DNA from: Anaerolineae bacterium
Lineage (GTDB): Bacteria; Chloroflexota; Anaerolineae; Anaerolineales; Anaerolineaceae
DNA length: 7,943 bases
Reading direction: 5' to 3'
NCBI GenBank assembly: GCA_016213455.1
Contig: JACRAG010000254.1
Coordinates: forward strand, 1 to 7,943
Shown: positions 6,191 to 7,943 of the stretch, piece by piece
Layout: each line of letters opens with the position of its first letter
Position numbering within the stretch: the stretch's first letter is position 1
Program-made: the position numbers and the translations under genes
Notes under the pieces: generated by a model
Seen by the model: only the letters and a program-made list of their open reading frames with translations
What the model was told of the DNA's origin: nothing
The model's database searches: none

Positions 6191-7921
6191 TCAACCTTGT
6201 TTCATCAGGGTTTCACTGATCACTCGATGGAAGGCCAGGTACACTTCAGATTGCCTGCGATCCCCTTGCATTTGCAAAATATGCCCCAGGTCACGGCACA
6301 AACAGGCGACATCACTGGATAATTCCTCGCCAAAGCGCTCAACCGCTTTGGCTGCATCGCCGGTGGCAACCATTTTCGCCACGGTCAGCTTGGCTGCCGA
6401 TAGTCGGCGGTCAATGTCCGCCTTCATACCCCTGACATCTTTCGGCAAGTCCGGGATGGTTATTGCGATCTTCTGAACCATTTCATCGGCAACAATCAAT
6501 TCACCCACATCCATTGCACATTCCAGCATGAAGTAAAGGCATTCGATGTCCGCTGGATGATGAGATAAATAACGCTGCAACAAGGGGTATGCTTCTTTGG
6601 CCCGCCCCTGGAGGACATACGCATATCCCAACAAAGGCTGGTACGCGTCATCGCCCTCAAACCTTGTCGTGAACTCCTTCATGAGGGTTTCCAGGGCTTT
6701 AACATCGTTGATATACAGAACGTTCCTGGCGTAATGTAAGAATAAATCCGGCCGGTCAGGCGCAATCTCCGCGGCCCGTTTGTAAAATTTGATGGATTGG
6801 TTTTCCAGGAATAAATCGAGCAACAGTTTGCCCATCAACCAATGCAAGTCTGCGTTTTCCGGAAAGCGTTTTAATAACTTTCCCAACCTGAAGATGGCGA
6901 TTTCGACTTCACCGTCGGAATACAGCTTTTGGACATGGCTCAAACCGTCTTCGGGTGAGAGCAAATCCATAGCCGACAATTCAGATGTTCTTTTGTCATT
7001 TGGGAAAGATAAAGGGTACTCATTACCGGTGTGCAACGCAGCCACAAAATCACGTCCCGCGGCCCACAACAGATCCGGCGCCGATTGACTGAGCAGGCTG
7101 CCAGCCGCGCGCAGGATTTCATTATCCAGGTGGCGCAGGATAAAACAACCACCTCTTGCCAGATGCGAAAGAAGGATCTCTCCATCCGCCACAATCCGGT
7201 CCACAGGGTGATGGTTTGCGTAGAAAATCAGGTCAAGCTTGTCGTGGATTCGGGAATCGGTCCAGCCCTGAACATTGCTCTCCAACTCACTGCCTGAAAT
7301 GAAACGCACATGTCCGTGATGATTCACCACCCGCAGCGCATCTGTGTACCGGTAAGGGTGTAAAGAGATCGGATTTTCCAGATTGTTCCAATCCTCAAAC
7401 CCATAAATATGCACAGGCGTATTCAAATATGCCGTCAAGGCGGCTGGCAGTCCGAGCGCTGGTCCAACCTCCAGATAAGTGAGGGGCCGGTATTGCTTTA
7501 CATACCAGGTTAATAACGAGAGATAATCGTCATGAACGGCTCCATCCTTGCCATGCCTGCGTTTCTCTTGAGCCATTGTCGGAAAGGTAACCAGTTCCTG
7601 CGTTGCAAACAACTCCAGGAACTTTTGCAGTGTCTGGGCAATCTCTGGAGCGGCAATCTTCTTCAGGATTTCAGCAGGTGTCAGCTCCCCCATGCGGTTG
7701 AAACGCCAATCCTGGCTCGTTGTCGGATAAATTTTCCCGCCGTTACCGGGCTGCGTCGCGTAAACGGGCAAATCATATTGCCCCTGACCCCAATCCGGTC
7801 CATTCGGATTAATCATGAAAGGTTCGCGGAACTGGTGCGTGCTGGTCTTCTTCCGTTTTAGAGTGGAGGCGCTGCTCTTTTTCATGAAGGTTGGCGGATG
7901 GGACATGTGAAAGACGGTCAC
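6191..7921 (-). CDS. Methyltransferase-fold protein with C-terminal TPR region (start uncertain, possibly extends off the right edge)
   Basis: The protein is about 576 residues if GTG at 7921 is used. Residues about 130-300 resemble a class I SAM-methyltransferase fold: LEVGPALGLPAAL at 150-162 as motif I, IYGFEDWNN at 172-180 with an acidic residue after strand 2, then LDLIFYAN at 229-236 and GGCFILRHLDNE at 257-268. Residues about 327-575 are helical repeats of TPR type, with recognisable units near 330-356, 357-390 and 424-457 (EAYPLLQRYLSHHP). The N-terminal 35 residues are Lys/Ser/Thr rich with no hydrophobic signal. The start is unsettled: the frame stays open to base 7943 and none of the candidates (GTG 7921, ATG 7906, 7885, 7816) has a Shine-Dalgarno. 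A role in modifying a glycan or its carrier, with TPRs for docking, is inferred from context. The domain could also be a non-catalytic relative, because motif I is loose. Confidence 0.78.
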   Translation of the reverse strand: MTVFHMSHPPTFMKKSSASTLKRKKTSTHQFREPFMINPNGPDWGQGQYDLPVYATQPGNGGKIYPTTSQDWRFNRMGELTPAEILKKIAAPEIAQTLQKFLELFATQELVTFPTMAQEKRRHGKDGAVHDDYLSLLTWYVKQYRPLTYLEVGPALGLPAALTAYLNTPVHIYGFEDWNNLENPISLHPYRYTDALRVVNHHGHVRFISGSELESNVQGWTDSRIHDKLDLIFYANHHPVDRIVADGEILLSHLARGGCFILRHLDNEILRAAGSLLSQSAPDLLWAAGRDFVAALHTGNEYPLSFPNDKRTSELSAMDLLSPEDGLSHVQKLYSDGEVEIAIFRLGKLLKRFPENADLHWLMGKLLLDLFLENQSIKFYKRAAEIAPDRPDLFLHYARNVLYINDVKALETLMKEFTTRFEGDDAYQPLLGYAYVLQGRAKEAYPLLQRYLSHHPADIECLYFMLECAMDVGELIVADEMVQKIAITIPDLPKDVRGMKADIDRRLSAAKLTVAKMVATGDAAKAVERFGEELSSDVACLCRDLGHILQMQGDRRQSEVYLAFHRVISETLMKQG

Positions 7922-7943
7922 GCCGTAATTGGTGAGATTGATC

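Noticed and set aside
6180..6194. TTG at 6194 as the aminotransferase start.
   Set aside because: It would sit inside the upstream gene and add five residues outside the family pattern; the ATG at 6179 has a better position and a GAGAG sequence upstream.
5481..6476. A 331-codon open frame on the + strand.
   Set aside because: It lies antisense across the aminotransferase and the end of the TPR protein, both of which have clear family motifs. Its own translation shows no motif and is rich in His, Arg, Gln and Pro, as expected for an antisense shadow.
1..7943. tRNA or rRNA genes, CRISPR repeats, insertion-sequence ends, long direct or inverted repeats.
   Set aside because: None was seen. The window is filled by protein-coding genes in one direction and composition looks even throughout, so there is no sign of a recent insertion.

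Overview
This window is one strand-coherent, tightly packed gene cluster. Eight genes, all on the minus strand, are transcribed from the right edge (7943) toward the left edge (1), with junctions ranging from an 8-base overlap to a 30-base gap. Only the outermost genes are affected by the window edges: the left one is clearly cut off, and the right one has a reading frame that stays open to base 7943. There is no gene-free stretch longer than about 40 bases, and no RNA gene, mobile element, CRISPR array or convincing promoter or terminator was seen. The proteins are bacterial, and several starts have Shine-Dalgarno sequences. Base composition is moderately GC-rich. The style (methyltransferase-TPR fusion, compact sugar-modification cassette) would fit an environmental bacterium such as an Anaerolineae-type Chloroflexota, but that assignment is only a guess.

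In transcription order the genes are: (1) a methyltransferase-fold protein with a C-terminal TPR region (about 7921-6191); (2) a PLP-dependent DegT/DnrJ/EryC1/StrS sugar aminotransferase (6179-5082); (3) an extended SDR closely patterned on GDP-L-fucose synthase (5079-4159); (4) a second extended SDR of the NAD-dependent epimerase/dehydratase type (4140-3211); (5) a class I SAM methyltransferase (3194-2418); (6) an FkbH-like HAD-IIIC protein with a TTG start (2387-696); (7) an acyl carrier protein (692-444); (8) the N-terminal 150 residues of a GNAT acyltransferase (451 to the edge).

Genes 2-5 look like a toolkit for making and decorating a nucleotide-activated deoxy or amino sugar for a surface glycan (O-antigen, capsule or S-layer glycan). 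Genes 6-8 look like a separate acyl-supply module. Characterised FkbH proteins take a glyceryl group from 1,3-bisphosphoglycerate and load it onto the phosphopantetheine arm of an ACP, and a GNAT enzyme could then move it to an acceptor. The most interesting reading of the window is that the two modules meet: the aminotransferase creates a sugar amine (or an SDR product leaves a hydroxyl) that is then acylated with a three-carbon glyceryl-type unit. This is an inference from gene content. No glycosyltransferase, sugar-nucleotide 4,6-dehydratase of the RmlB/GMD type, ketosynthase or adenylation enzyme is visible here, so substrate and product remain open.
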